Shown: one piece after another, positions 1 to 9,096 of the stretch
Layout of the letters: every line of letters begins with the position of its first letter
How positions within the stretch are numbered: position 1 is the stretch's first letter
DNA from: Hoeflea sp.
GTDB lineage: Bacteria > Pseudomonadota > Alphaproteobacteria > Rhizobiales > Rhizobiaceae
DNA length: 62,618 nt
NCBI RefSeq assembly: GCF_014359905.1
Contig: NZ_JACIYP010000019.1
Span: 1-62,618, forward strand
Direction: 5' to 3'
Program-made: the position numbers and the translations under genes
The notes under the pieces: model-generated
Seen by the model: only the letters and a program-made list of their open reading frames with translations
Databases searched by the model: none
What the model was told of the DNA's origin: nothing

Positions 1-42
1 AAGCCAAGATTAAACTGACCGTCTCATTTTCCTGAACCGTGA

Positions 43-771
43 TTGTTTTACTGTACCTGTGACACCGCGGTTAGCGGCTATGCCAATGTCGGGCAATTGA
101 CGCGGTCGGAGAATGCCGCCGGTGTTTCCCACGTCTCAGACTGGCACCAGTCAGGTAACTTGGCCCGCAACCGCGCCGTCATCGATGGCGTCTATCACAC
201 CACAGAAACCTTCTATTCCAACGGGTTCATGCCGATCTGGAGCCGCAACCAGCCGTACAACCTGTCGATCGGCTCCTTGAGCGCCAACTGGACCTACACG
301 CTGGGCGGGCTCACCCGCACCGTTCCCGGCTATGTCACTGAAACCATCTATGAACCCGACAACCAGACCCGGGAGATCCGCTAGGCCAATGGCGTGGTGA
401 CAAAATTCACCTATTCGCCGACACGTCGCTGGCTGACCCGCATCGAAACCCTGGCGCCGGGCGGAACCGTCCGCCTGATCGACAATGCCTACACCCGCGA
501 CGCCGTCGGCCGCATCACCCGCATCGATGCGCTGACGCTCGCCGACAGCTGGATCTACAGCTATGACGGGCTCGACCAGCTGCTTGTGGCCTACGATCTG
601 GGCAACAACGCCCTTGACGAGACGTTCACCACCAATGACGGCGGCAACCGTCTCACGCGCAACGGCGTCGCCTATGCCTATCCGGCCGGCACAGCGGCGC
701 GCCGCAAGCCGTGTCTTGGTTGGCGCCATCAGCTTCGGCTATGACGCCACGGCAACATGCTCGACCAATAA
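43..771 (+). pseudogene. RHS/YD-repeat protein remnant
   Basis: The reading frame shows typical RHS/YD-repeat chemistry: repeated G-x-L-x(n)-Y-D/Y-T patterns such as VTKFTYSP, YSYDGLDQL and ISFGYDA. Intact RHS proteins are very large cell-surface or toxin-delivery shells, so this is a small 3' part. It is broken. An in-frame TAG lies at 382-384. The frame shifts by one between about 690 and 725. A missing G near 751 turns the expected G-N-M-L-D into nonsense, and a stop follows at 769-771. No toxin tip or immunity gene follows. It probably began beyond the left edge. The pseudogene call is firm; the original role is unknown. Confidence 0.7.
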
Positions 772-1288
772 GCCGACCGGACGCCTCCGCATCGATCCCG
801 TCACGCATCTGTGCACAGCATCGGCACAGGTGCAACCAAGCCGGGACTCGCGCCGTGGGAAAGTTGTAGGCTTACCGCTCAGGCTGTGAGCCAAACATGG
901 AACGGCCTATTGCGACAATTCGTTGCGCAGGCCTTGCGCTCGCGAGCTGCGGCTCTGCTTTCCACCTCGACCCTGTTCGAACAGACCATCGACAGCCTGC
1001 GCAACGAGGGCAAGTCGGTGGCGGATAAAGGTGGCGGCTCGCGCAGCCTCTTCGCTTCTGATGGCAGGTCAGGCTTCACCGGCGCCCAGGTATAGGGGTC
1101 GAACACCCTTCGTCGCCGCCACCGCGCCGTCGATCGACGCCGGCAGGACCAGCGCGACCTGTTGGGAAGGAACGGCGCAATAATACGCCATTCGATTTCG
1201 CTGGGATCATAACGGCCTATCCAGCGCTTCAGGTCGAGAGATCGATTCATGACGCATGAAGTGGCAATCCCGTCTATAGGTTCAAGGC
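772..1288. other. Intergenic, apparently non-coding
   Basis: Apart from the transposase-like remnant at 1120-1250 I see no convincing gene here. Short open frames run on both strands but none has a recognisable domain or ribosome-binding site. Together with the RHS remnant it looks like decayed accessory DNA downstream of the penicillin-binding protein gene. Confidence 0.4.
1120..1250 (-). mobile_element. Transposase N-terminal remnant (IS5-like)
   Basis: The minus-strand frame beginning at 1250 encodes about 35 residues that resemble the start of IS5/IS4-group transposases: a D-x-S/E-x-E-W segment, then R-I-I-A-P-F-L-P. After that the frame stops looking like a transposase, and no DDE motifs or terminal inverted repeats are visible. 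I read it as a short leftover of an insertion sequence next to the broken RHS gene. The match rests on one short motif, so confidence is low. Confidence 0.35.
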
Positions 1289-3739
1289 CTAATAAAGCCC
1301 GCCGCTGCCAGTGGTGACGGCCTGGTTGGCCTGCGGCGAGATCGTGGTGATGGCCTCGCCGGTGGCGTAGTCCTCCAGGCCGATGACCGAATAGACATCG
1401 GACGGGCCGGTGCCGGGCTTGAAGGCTTCCATGATCACGTCGCCCTCCCCCTCGAACGCCTGCATGCCGGTCTTGCGGTTGATGGCGATCAGTTTCATGC
1501 CGTCCGGCACGCGGAAGTCGGCGGGCCGCGTGCCCTCGAGTGCGGCCTGCATGAATTCGTTGAACACCGGAGCGGCAAGCGCGCCGCCGGTCGAGCCGCG
1601 ACCCATCGGCGTGGGGTTGTCGAAGCCGATGAAGACACCGGCGACCAGATCGGCGGTGTAGCCCATGAACCAGGCGTCCTTTTCCTCGTTGGTGGTGCCG
1701 GTCTTGCCTGCGGTCGGGCGGTCGAGATTGACCTTGCTGGCGGCGGTGCCGCGGGTGACGACGCCTTCCATCATCGAGGTGATCTGGTAGGCCGTCATCG
1801 GATCGAGCACCTGCTCGCGGGTATCGACCACTTCCGGCTCTTCCTGGGCCAGCCAGGCGCTTGCGACACAGGCGTCGCAGCTGCGCTCCTCGTGCTTGAA
1901 GATGGTCTTGCCGTAGCGGTCCTGAATCCGGTCGATCAGCGACGGCTTGATCTGCTTGCCGCCATTGGCAAGCACCGAATAGGCCGAGACCATGCGCATC
2001 ACCGTCGTCTCGCCGGAGCCCAGCGACATGGCGAGCAGCGGGCTCATCTCGTCATAGATCCCGAAGCGCTCCGCATATTCGGCGACAAGGTTCATGCCCA
2101 TGTCCCTGGCCAGGCGCACGGTCATCAGGTTGCGCGAACGCTCGATCCCGAGCCGCAGGGTCGACGGGCCGGCGGAGCCGCCGCCATAGTTCTTGGGTCT
2201 CCAGATTTCTCCGCCGGAGACAATTTCGACGGGCGCGTCGAGGATCACCGATGCCGGCGTGTAGCCATTGTCGAGCGCTGCGGCATAGACGAACGGCTTG
2301 AAGGCGGAGCCCGGCTGACGGTCGGCCTGGGTGGCGCGGTTGAATTCGGACTGGGCGAAGGAAAAACCGCCGACCATCGCCAGCACGCGGCCGGTGTGCG
2401 GGTCCATCGCCACCAGCGCGCCCTGGATCTTCGGCGGCTGCCGCAGGCGCAGATGTTTTACGCCTTCGACCTCACGCGGTTCCACATAAACCACATCGCC
2501 CGGAGAGAGAACCTCGTTGGCGGTCTTGACGTTGCGGGGCTTTTCCCCGTCAAGATTGAGGCGATAGGCCCACTTCATGTCTTCAGCCAGAATCGTGCCG
2601 GTGATCCGTTCGGATCCGACCGCACCCGAAACTTCCGGTTCGGGGCGCAGCCCGACCTCGACCCGATCCTCGGTGGCCGACAGCACGACAGCAAGCTCCC
2701 ACTCGGGAACATCGCGCAAGGGTTCGACCTCGCCCAGCAGCGCGCCCCAGTCGCCGGACACATCTATGCGCTGGACCGGCCCGCGAAAGCCGCGACGCTC
2801 GTCATAGGACATCAGGCCCTTCTGCAGCGCCTTGCGGGCCATGGCCTGAAGCCTGGGATCGAGCGTCGTGCGGACCGAAAGGCCGCCTTCATACAGAGCG
2901 TCGTTGCCATACCGGCCAATGAGTTCGCGGCGAACCTCCTCGGCGAAATACTCGGACGCGAACAGGTAGGATCCGGTCTTGCGCGGCGTCACGCCGAGCG
3001 GCTGGTTCTTCGCATCGGCGCCGTCGGCGGCATTGACATAGCCATTCTCGACCATGCGGTCGATCACCCAGTTGCGGCGCTCAACCGCACGGTCGGGATG
3101 CCTGAACGGATGGTAGTTGGACGGCGCTTTGGGCAGGGCAGCCAGATAGGCGGTCTCAGCGATCGAGAGTTCGTTGACCGATTTGTTGAAATAGGTGAGC
3201 GCTGCTCCGGCAATGCCATAGGCGTTCTGGCCGAAAAAGATCTCGTTGAGATAAAGCTCCAGGATCCGGTCCTTGGTATAGGCCTGCTCGATGCGGAACG
3301 AGAGAATGGCTTCCTTGACCTTGCGCTCGTAGGTCTGGTCGTTGGTGAGCAAGAAGTTCTTGGCGACCTGCTGGGTGATGGTCGAAGCGCCCTGACGCCC
3401 CCCGGTCTGGATATTGTGCAGGACCGCACGCGCCAGGCCAACAGGGTCCACGCCGGGATGATGATAGAAATTCTTGTCTTCGGCCGACAGGAACGCCGCC
3501 TTGACCCGGTCCGGGATCGCCTGGATGGGCAGGAACAGCCGCCGTTCGCGGGCATATTCCGCCATCAGCTCGCCCGATGCGGCATGCATCCGCGTGGTGA
3601 CCGGCGGCTCGTAGCTGTTGAGCACCTCGTAGTCCGGCAGATCCTGCGACACATTGCCGATATACCAGGCGAGGCCGGCCGCAACGACCAGAAACAGCAC
3701 CGTTCCGATCCCGAAGAAATATCCAATCAGTCGTATCAT
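1289..3739 (-). CDS. mrcA: Penicillin-binding protein 1A (class A PBP)
   Basis: Bifunctional peptidoglycan synthase of 816 residues that polymerises glycan strands and cross-links peptides, anchored in the inner membrane. Residues 1-27 form the membrane anchor. The glycosyltransferase (family 51) motifs are visible: E87-D88 in an E-D-K-N-F motif and G-A-S-T-I-T-Q-Q at 118-125. The transpeptidase has S-A-F-K (S-x-x-K), S-R-N (S-x-N) and K-T-G-T. An OB-like insert separates the two domains, as in alphaproteobacterial PBP1a. I chose the ATG at 3739 because the anchor follows at once; an upstream start at 3805 would add 22 polar residues. It follows amiC on the same strand, 211 bp downstream, a cell-wall pairing common in rhizobia. 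Confidence 0.93.
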   Translation of the reverse strand: MIRLIGYFFGIGTVLFLVVAAGLAWYIGNVSQDLPDYEVLNSYEPPVTTRMHAASGELMAEYARERRLFLPIQAIPDRVKAAFLSAEDKNFYHHPGVDPVGLARAVLHNIQTGGRQGASTITQQVAKNFLLTNDQTYERKVKEAILSFRIEQAYTKDRILELYLNEIFFGQNAYGIAGAALTYFNKSVNELSIAETAYLAALPKAPSNYHPFRHPDRAVERRNWVIDRMVENGYVNAADGADAKNQPLGVTPRKTGSYLFASEYFAEEVRRELIGRYGNDALYEGGLSVRTTLDPRLQAMARKALQKGLMSYDERRGFRGPVQRIDVSGDWGALLGEVEPLRDVPEWELAVVLSATEDRVEVGLRPEPEVSGAVGSERITGTILAEDMKWAYRLNLDGEKPRNVKTANEVLSPGDVVYVEPREVEGVKHLRLRQPPKIQGALVAMDPHTGRVLAMVGGFSFAQSEFNRATQADRQPGSAFKPFVYAAALDNGYTPASVILDAPVEIVSGGEIWRPKNYGGGSAGPSTLRLGIERSRNLMTVRLARDMGMNLVAEYAERFGIYDEMSPLLAMSLGSGETTVMRMVSAYSVLANGGKQIKPSLIDRIQDRYGKTIFKHEERSCDACVASAWLAQEEPEVVDTREQVLDPMTAYQITSMMEGVVTRGTAASKVNLDRPTAGKTGTTNEEKDAWFMGYTADLVAGVFIGFDNPTPMGRGSTGGALAAPVFNEFMQAALEGTRPADFRVPDGMKLIAINRKTGMQAFEGEGDVIMEAFKPGTGPSDVYSVIGLEDYATGEAITTISPQANQAVTTGSGGLY

Positions 3740-3950
3740 CAGCCAGCTACCGTTTGCTTTTCGTGTTGACCAGCCAGGCCAAGCGCCCCGGCGATGGCCG
3801 TCCATGTCTTGTGTCCGGTTAGCCCGGACAATGTGAGTAAAATAGGGCTTTCACCCTGAATTGTTGTGGCCTGAACATTCCAGCGTCCTGCCGTGGCCAA
3901 ACTGTCACACTGGCGCGGCAGCGCAGACTCCGTTCTGGCTTTATCGGTCA

Positions 3951-5219
3951 TCATTGCCTGCCCGCCAAGATCGTCTTCCGGTAATTTTGAACCGATTGCG
4001 CCAAAAGCCTGGCGGTACTCTCCCGCCATTGCGCGTCAGTGAGCAGTTTTTCGTCCTCGGGATTGGACAAATAGCCCATTTCAACCAGAATTGAGGGGAC
4101 ATCGGGCGCCTGCAACACCCTGAAACCGGCATGGCGCAGCGGATTGTTGATGAGTTTGACCTGTCCTTCGAAGGAATTGAGCACCTGCTGCGCAAGACCG
4201 GTGGAGAAAACCCGGGTTTCGGTGCGGGCCAGATCCACCAGAATAGCCGCAACCGCTTCCGGGGCGTTTTCCAAGCGGGCGCCGACGATGCCGTCCTCGG
4301 AATTTTCCTGATCGGCCAGTGACTGCGCCACTGCATCGGATGCCTTGTCCGACAGGGTGTAGACGGTCGCGCCGCGCAGAGACTTTATTCGGATCGAATC
4401 GGCGTGAAGCGACACCAGCAGATCCGCCTCTTCCGCGCGCGCAATCCGGACGCGGGCGGACAGCGAAAGAAACCTGTCATCGGTTCTGGTCATGGCCACC
4501 CGGATGCCGTCTTCCGCCTCCAGCGCCGCCTTGAACGCCTCGGCAAAGGCGAGCGTGATGTGCTTCTCCATCGAACCGGCCGGACCTTCCGCACCGCCGT
4601 CAATGCCGCCATGGCCGGCGTCGATCACGATCGTCAGCGTGTCGCTCAGCGGATCTCCGGCTGAGTTATCGTCATCCCCCCGAGCGGGATCCGTCCAGTC
4701 CGACGTGGCGACCTGAGCGGAAAACGCCGCGCGGTCAATCGCGATCGCATCAAACACCACCCGGTGAAGCTGCCCGCCCGCAACCTCGGAGCTCTCCACC
4801 AGATCGAGCCGGGCCGGCGATGCCAATCCGAACACCATCCGCGCCCTGCCCTCGCCCGAGGTGCCGTAGCGGACTGCCGAAATCAGGCCGCGCGGCTGCA
4901 CCGAATCGTCGGCAAAGGCGAAAACCGTTTCAGGCAAATCGACCAAGATCCGGTCGGGGTTCTCGAGATAGCGCAGCGTGAAGTCCGGTTCGCGTCCGAA
5001 ATCCAGCACCAGCCGCACACGGCTGTCATCGCCGGCGATTCGCGCCGCGATGGCAACGTGCCGGTCGCTGCCTGCATCGCCGGGTGGCCCCTGCGCGAAT
5101 GCCAGCGAGGGCAAACACGCAGATAAGCCCAGCATCGCCAGCAGTAAACCGGCGCACATCTGCGCCGGAGCCAGCGCCCCGCTCCTGTCAAAATATCGTC
5201 GAACCGCGAACAGCCGCAT
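3951..5219 (-). CDS. amiC: N-acetylmuramoyl-L-alanine amidase, AmiC type
   Basis: Periplasmic zinc amidase that removes stem peptides from peptidoglycan during septum splitting; 422 residues. It has a signal peptide ending near residue 43 (L-A-F-A-Q), an AMIN domain over roughly 50-170 that targets septal wall, and an Amidase_3 domain over about 195-415. Metal and catalytic elements are visible: I-D-A-G-H-G-G near 200, S-L-H-A-D near 278 and V-E-M-G-Y near 387. It probably starts a two-gene cell-wall unit with the PBP1A gene. A TTAA-N7-TTTAC motif at 5345-5360, about 125 bp upstream, resembles a CtrA site and would fit cell-cycle control. Confidence 0.93.
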   Translation of the reverse strand: MRLFAVRRYFDRSGALAPAQMCAGLLLAMLGLSACLPSLAFAQGPPGDAGSDRHVAIAARIAGDDSRVRLVLDFGREPDFTLRYLENPDRILVDLPETVFAFADDSVQPRGLISAVRYGTSGEGRARMVFGLASPARLDLVESSEVAGGQLHRVVFDAIAIDRAAFSAQVATSDWTDPARGDDDNSAGDPLSDTLTIVIDAGHGGIDGGAEGPAGSMEKHITLAFAEAFKAALEAEDGIRVAMTRTDDRFLSLSARVRIARAEEADLLVSLHADSIRIKSLRGATVYTLSDKASDAVAQSLADQENSEDGIVGARLENAPEAVAAILVDLARTETRVFSTGLAQQVLNSFEGQVKLINNPLRHAGFRVLQAPDVPSILVEMGYLSNPEDEKLLTDAQWRESTARLLAQSVQNYRKTILAGRQ

Positions 5220-6026
5220 TCACCTGCCTTGCCCTTGCTTGCCGCGTCGCCGCGACGTGTCCCTCACGAATCAGCACCATGACGGTGGCGCCATGATGAC
5301 CATTTTTCGTTTTTCCTGTCCGATGCCAGTCTCGCGCAATCCGGTTAACCGACCGTTTACCATGTTTGCCGGCTCAAAAGGTTACCCAAGGGCACCCCTG
5401 GTCGCCATCGCGCACTGGACAATCAAGTGCAGACCAGTTTTCGGCTTGCCAGAGTGCGCATCTCGCCATAGAAGCATTGATGGGTAAGTGTATTGACGGG
5501 ATAGAACTGTCACCCTTCCGGCCGCCGCCCGTAACGGGTCCACGGCGCCAGGAGTACGGATCGTCCGTCGTCTATTCAAATACCTTCCCCGGAGCTTCCG
5601 GCTGACGGTTTCCATATCGGGACCCCGATCCTTCGGCTCCTGCAAGGCAATATGGCCAAAAATGCGGCGAGGCATGTCTGCCTGTGGCCGCACCGAGGCC
5701 AGGACACTGATTAAACCCGGCGGGCGAGGGTACCGCCACAACCTTGGCGGCGATTATCGCCGCACACCCCCTCAGGGGGTTTCATCGGTCCGAAAGGACT
5801 ATACGCAAATGAATTTCCGGCCGGCTCTTATGGTGCAAATGCGGATTTCCCCAAGTGTGAACAGGCCCCGGGCGTCAAGCGCCACGGTTGCCGGTCTGTT
5901 GCGCACCGCCCCAAGCCGAGCCCCGGAAAATCTTTCATCCGGCGCAATCCCAACCGACCTTTCCCTGCCCCCACCTTCGGGGCGGCGAAACACACGGTCG
6001 CGGGCGCGCCGAGGAGCTTATACTCA
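5220..6026. other. 807-bp divergent region between amiC and rne
   Basis: No credible protein gene is present. The stretch must hold the amiC and rne promoters and probably a long rne 5' leader. I see a compact hairpin with a three-base loop at 5766-5780 (ACCCCC/GGGGGT). A small frame from about 5810 overlaps the rne start out of frame and looks fortuitous. The strongest ribosome-binding site is GAGGAG near 6009, just ahead of rne. Confidence 0.5.
5345..5360 (-). promoter_or_regulatory. Candidate CtrA-binding site upstream of amiC
   Basis: The bases TTAA-CCGACCG-TTTAC match the alphaproteobacterial CtrA consensus TTAA-N7-TTAAC with one mismatch. The site lies about 125 bp upstream of amiC and about 670 bp from rne. 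CtrA control of a division amidase is plausible, but this is sequence matching only. Confidence 0.35.
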
Positions 6027-8906
6027 ATGGCAGAAAAAATGCTTATCGACGCCTCCCATCCTGAGGAGACTCGCGTCGTTGTCGTTCGTGGAAGTCGCAT
6101 AGAAGAATTCGATTTCGAGTCGGAGCACAAGAAACAGATACGCGGCAATATCTACCTGGCAAAGGTGACGCGCGTCGAGCCGTCTCTCCAGGCAGCCTTT
6201 GTCGATTATGGCGGCAACCGCCACGGTTTCCTCGCCTTCTCCGAAATCCATCCGGACTATTACCAGATCCCGCTCGCCGATCGGCAGGCGCTGCTTCAGG
6301 CGGAAGCCGAAGATGCGGCCAATGATCCCGATTTCGAAAGCGCCGATGAAGCCGAAGCCACCCCCGGCAAGGCTAAGTCCAGGGCGAAGGCCAAACCGGC
6401 CGAAGCTGACGACAGCGGCGAAGAGGCCAAGGGCGCCAAGTCGCGTCCGCGGCGCAGCCGGCGGGGCAAGAAGACCGGCGACGATGTCACCACGGACGAG
6501 GGCGGCGCAGCCGTTGTCGCCGACGAACCGGCGCAGTCAGAGAACAAGTCCGGCGACGGCGACACACCGACCGAGATGGCGGCTGACGTTGAAGCCGAAG
6601 AAATCTCGGAACCGGTTTCGCGCCGCAAGCGCAGAAACGGCAACAACGACGATGACAATGGCGGAAACGAAGAGGATTCCGTCGAATCGGTCGGCTCCGA
6701 GGACGCGATGGAAGAAGTTCCAACGCGCTCGCAGCGCAAGCCGCGAAAGCAATACCGCATCCAGGAAGTCATCAAGCGCCGCCAGATCCTCCTGGTCCAG
6801 GTGGTCAAGGAAGAACGCGGCAACAAGGGCGCGGCCCTGACGACATATCTGTCGCTCGCCGGCCGCTATTCCGTCCTGATGCCGAACACCGCGCGTGGCG
6901 GCGGGATCTCCCGCAAGATCACCAACCTGCCCGACCGCAAGCGGCTCAAGGAAATCGCGCGCGAGCTCGAAGTCCCCAAGGGCATGGGCGTGATCCTGCG
7001 CACCGCCGGCGCCAACCGCACCAAGGTCGAGGTCAAGCGCGATTTCGAATACCTGATGCGGCTGTGGGAAAACGTCCGCAACCTGACCCTCAAGTCGACG
7101 GCGCCCAGCCTCGTCTATGAGGAAGGCAGCCTGATCAAGCGGTCGATCCGGGATCTCTACAACAAGGATATTTCGGAAATCATCGTCTCCGGCGAAGAAG
7201 GCTACCGCGAGGCCAAGGATTTCATGAAGATGCTGATGCCGAGCCACGCCAAGGTGGTTCAGCCCTATCGCGATCTGCATCCGATCTTCGCCCGCTCCGG
7301 CATCGAAGCCCAGCTCGACCGCATGCTGCAGCCGCAGGTGACACTGAAATCGGGTGGCTACATCATCATAAACCAGACCGAAGCGCTGGTGGCGATCGAC
7401 GTCAACTCCGGTCGCTCCACCCGCGAGCATTCGATAGAGGACACGGCGCTGCAGACCAACCTGGAAGCCGCCGAAGAAGTTGCCCGGCAGCTCCGTTTGC
7501 GCGACTTGGCCGGCCTCATCGTCGTCGACTTCATCGACATGGAAGAAAACCGCAACAATCGCGCGGTTGAGAAACGGATGAAGGATTGCCTGAAGGATGA
7601 CCGGGCCCGCATTCAGGTGGGACGGATCTCGCATTTCGGCCTTCTCGAGATGTCGCGGCAGCGGATCAGGGCCTCGGTGCTGGAAAGCACCATGCAGATC
7701 TGCCCGACATGCGGCGGCAATGGTCACATCCGGTCGCAGTCTTCCGTGGCGCTGCACGTGCTGCGCGGTGTCGAGGAGTATCTGCTCAAGAACACAACGC
7801 ATGACATCATCGTGCGCACCACGGCTGACACCGCGCTTTACATGCTCAATCACAAGCGTGACACGGTTGTGGATCTGGAAAGCCGGTTCGGTGTCTCCAT
7901 CAGCTTTTCCGCCGACGAAAGCGTGGGTGCCAACCACTTCGCCATCGATCGCGGCGCAGCGGTGGAAACGCCGGTCAATATCGATCACATCACTGTCAAC
8001 GCTCCGGTCTATGCCGATGACGACGACGATCTGGACATCGTCGAGGAGACCGATGACGAGGCCGTGGAGGCAACCCAGACCGAAGCCGCTGCGCCCGGCG
8101 GAGACCGGTCCGAACGCGAAGACGGCCAGGGCAAGAAGCGGCGCAGACGTCGCCGCCGTGGTGGACGCAAGTCCGATGGCGAGACCGGCACTGATGATCA
8201 GTCAGCCTCTGCAGACAATGGCTCCGTGACGGATGACGATGGCGATGACGACGACGCCTCCTCCGATGGCGAGACTTCGGCATCGGCCGATGATGGCGAC
8301 ACTGATGAACAGCGCCGCGGCAAGCGCCGTCGTCGCGGCAAGCGCGGCGGACGCCGCAACCGCGAAGAGGATGGCACCGGCTCATCGGCTGATAATGGCG
8401 ACGATGCCGGCGAGAGCGGCAGCGCCATCGAGGCCGCATCGAACGACGCCGAAACCGGTGATGCGGTAGCTGACACGGAGACCGGGGCGGCGCCTGAAGC
8501 CGCAATGGCCACCGCGCCCATAGCTCTTACGCCCGAGAAGGCCGAGAAGCCTGAAAAGCCGGAAAAGCCTGCCCGGCGCCCGCGGCGCACCAAGGCGCAG
8601 ATTGCCGCGGAAAAGGCAGCAGAGGCCGAAGCAGCGGCTGCTCAGGACGCTGCGGTCCCTGAGGAAGCCGGCGCCCAGGAAGCGTCCGTCGAGCCCGACA
8701 AGGAAAGCGCAGAAGCCGCTGAACCCGTCGCATCGGCAGGCGAACCCGACCAGGAGGCAAAGGCCGAGGAGACCGGCGCTGACCGGACTGCGCGCACCGA
8801 TCTGGCTGCGATCGCCACCGCTCCGGTCGTGAGCTCGTCGAACCCCAAGGACGAGACCGACAAGCCCAAAAAGGGCGGCTGGTGGCAGAAACGCGGCTTC
8901 TTTTAA
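6027..8906 (+). CDS. rne: Ribonuclease E
   Basis: Membrane-associated endoribonuclease that starts mRNA decay and processes rRNA and tRNA; 959 residues. The S1 domain begins near residue 35 but is interrupted at about 90-245 by an acidic, low-complexity insertion, as in other alphaproteobacterial RNase E. The DNase-I-like core carries D458 in D-V-N-S-G-R and a second Asp cluster in V-V-D-F-I-D-M. C559 and C562 (C-P-T-C) form the Zn-link that joins dimers. The tail after about 660 is disordered, with two Arg-rich RNA-binding tracts, and ends G-G-W-W-Q-K-R-G-F-F. GAGGAG lies upstream of the ATG at 6027; a second in-frame ATG is at 6039. It is monocistronic, with a terminator 27 bp downstream. 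Confidence 0.95.
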   Translation: MAEKMLIDASHPEETRVVVVRGSRIEEFDFESEHKKQIRGNIYLAKVTRVEPSLQAAFVDYGGNRHGFLAFSEIHPDYYQIPLADRQALLQAEAEDAANDPDFESADEAEATPGKAKSRAKAKPAEADDSGEEAKGAKSRPRRSRRGKKTGDDVTTDEGGAAVVADEPAQSENKSGDGDTPTEMAADVEAEEISEPVSRRKRRNGNNDDDNGGNEEDSVESVGSEDAMEEVPTRSQRKPRKQYRIQEVIKRRQILLVQVVKEERGNKGAALTTYLSLAGRYSVLMPNTARGGGISRKITNLPDRKRLKEIARELEVPKGMGVILRTAGANRTKVEVKRDFEYLMRLWENVRNLTLKSTAPSLVYEEGSLIKRSIRDLYNKDISEIIVSGEEGYREAKDFMKMLMPSHAKVVQPYRDLHPIFARSGIEAQLDRMLQPQVTLKSGGYIIINQTEALVAIDVNSGRSTREHSIEDTALQTNLEAAEEVARQLRLRDLAGLIVVDFIDMEENRNNRAVEKRMKDCLKDDRARIQVGRISHFGLLEMSRQRIRASVLESTMQICPTCGGNGHIRSQSSVALHVLRGVEEYLLKNTTHDIIVRTTADTALYMLNHKRDTVVDLESRFGVSISFSADESVGANHFAIDRGAAVETPVNIDHITVNAPVYADDDDDLDIVEETDDEAVEATQTEAAAPGGDRSEREDGQGKKRRRRRRRGGRKSDGETGTDDQSASADNGSVTDDDGDDDDASSDGETSASADDGDTDEQRRGKRRRRGKRGGRRNREEDGTGSSADNGDDAGESGSAIEAASNDAETGDAVADTETGAAPEAAMATAPIALTPEKAEKPEKPEKPARRPRRTKAQIAAEKAAEAEAAAAQDAAVPEEAGAQEASVEPDKESAEAAEPVASAGEPDQEAKAEETGADRTARTDLAAIATAPVVSSSNPKDETDKPKKGGWWQKRGFF

Positions 8907-8932
8907 GCCTCATGCATGATCACATCTGAAAA

Positions 8933-8956
8933 CCGGCGGGCGACCGCCGGTTTTTT
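8933..8956 (+). terminator. Rho-independent terminator of rne
   Basis: CCGGCGG and CCGCCGG pair around a four-base loop and are followed by six T, 27 bp after the rne stop. This is a textbook intrinsic terminator. Confidence 0.9.
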
Positions 8957-9096
8957 CATGTCCTGAAGGGCGCGGCCTATCTCACATACGGCAACGATCG
9001 CATCCGATTGTTATCTTGAAGGAAATGTGGATCGAGAAATTTGGCGGAAGTCGAACTCCCTCGCCGCACGACGGCTCACCCTGGCCAGATCAGGGA

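Noticed and set aside
1892..3769. Long open frame of 625 codons opposite the PBP1A gene
   Set aside because: It mirrors a gene with every PBP motif; high-GC third positions keep the opposite strand open. No domain is recognisable in it.
5810..6102. Possible small protein overlapping the rne start
   Set aside because: It overlaps the rne coding start in another frame, has poor ribosome-binding spacing and no conserved look.
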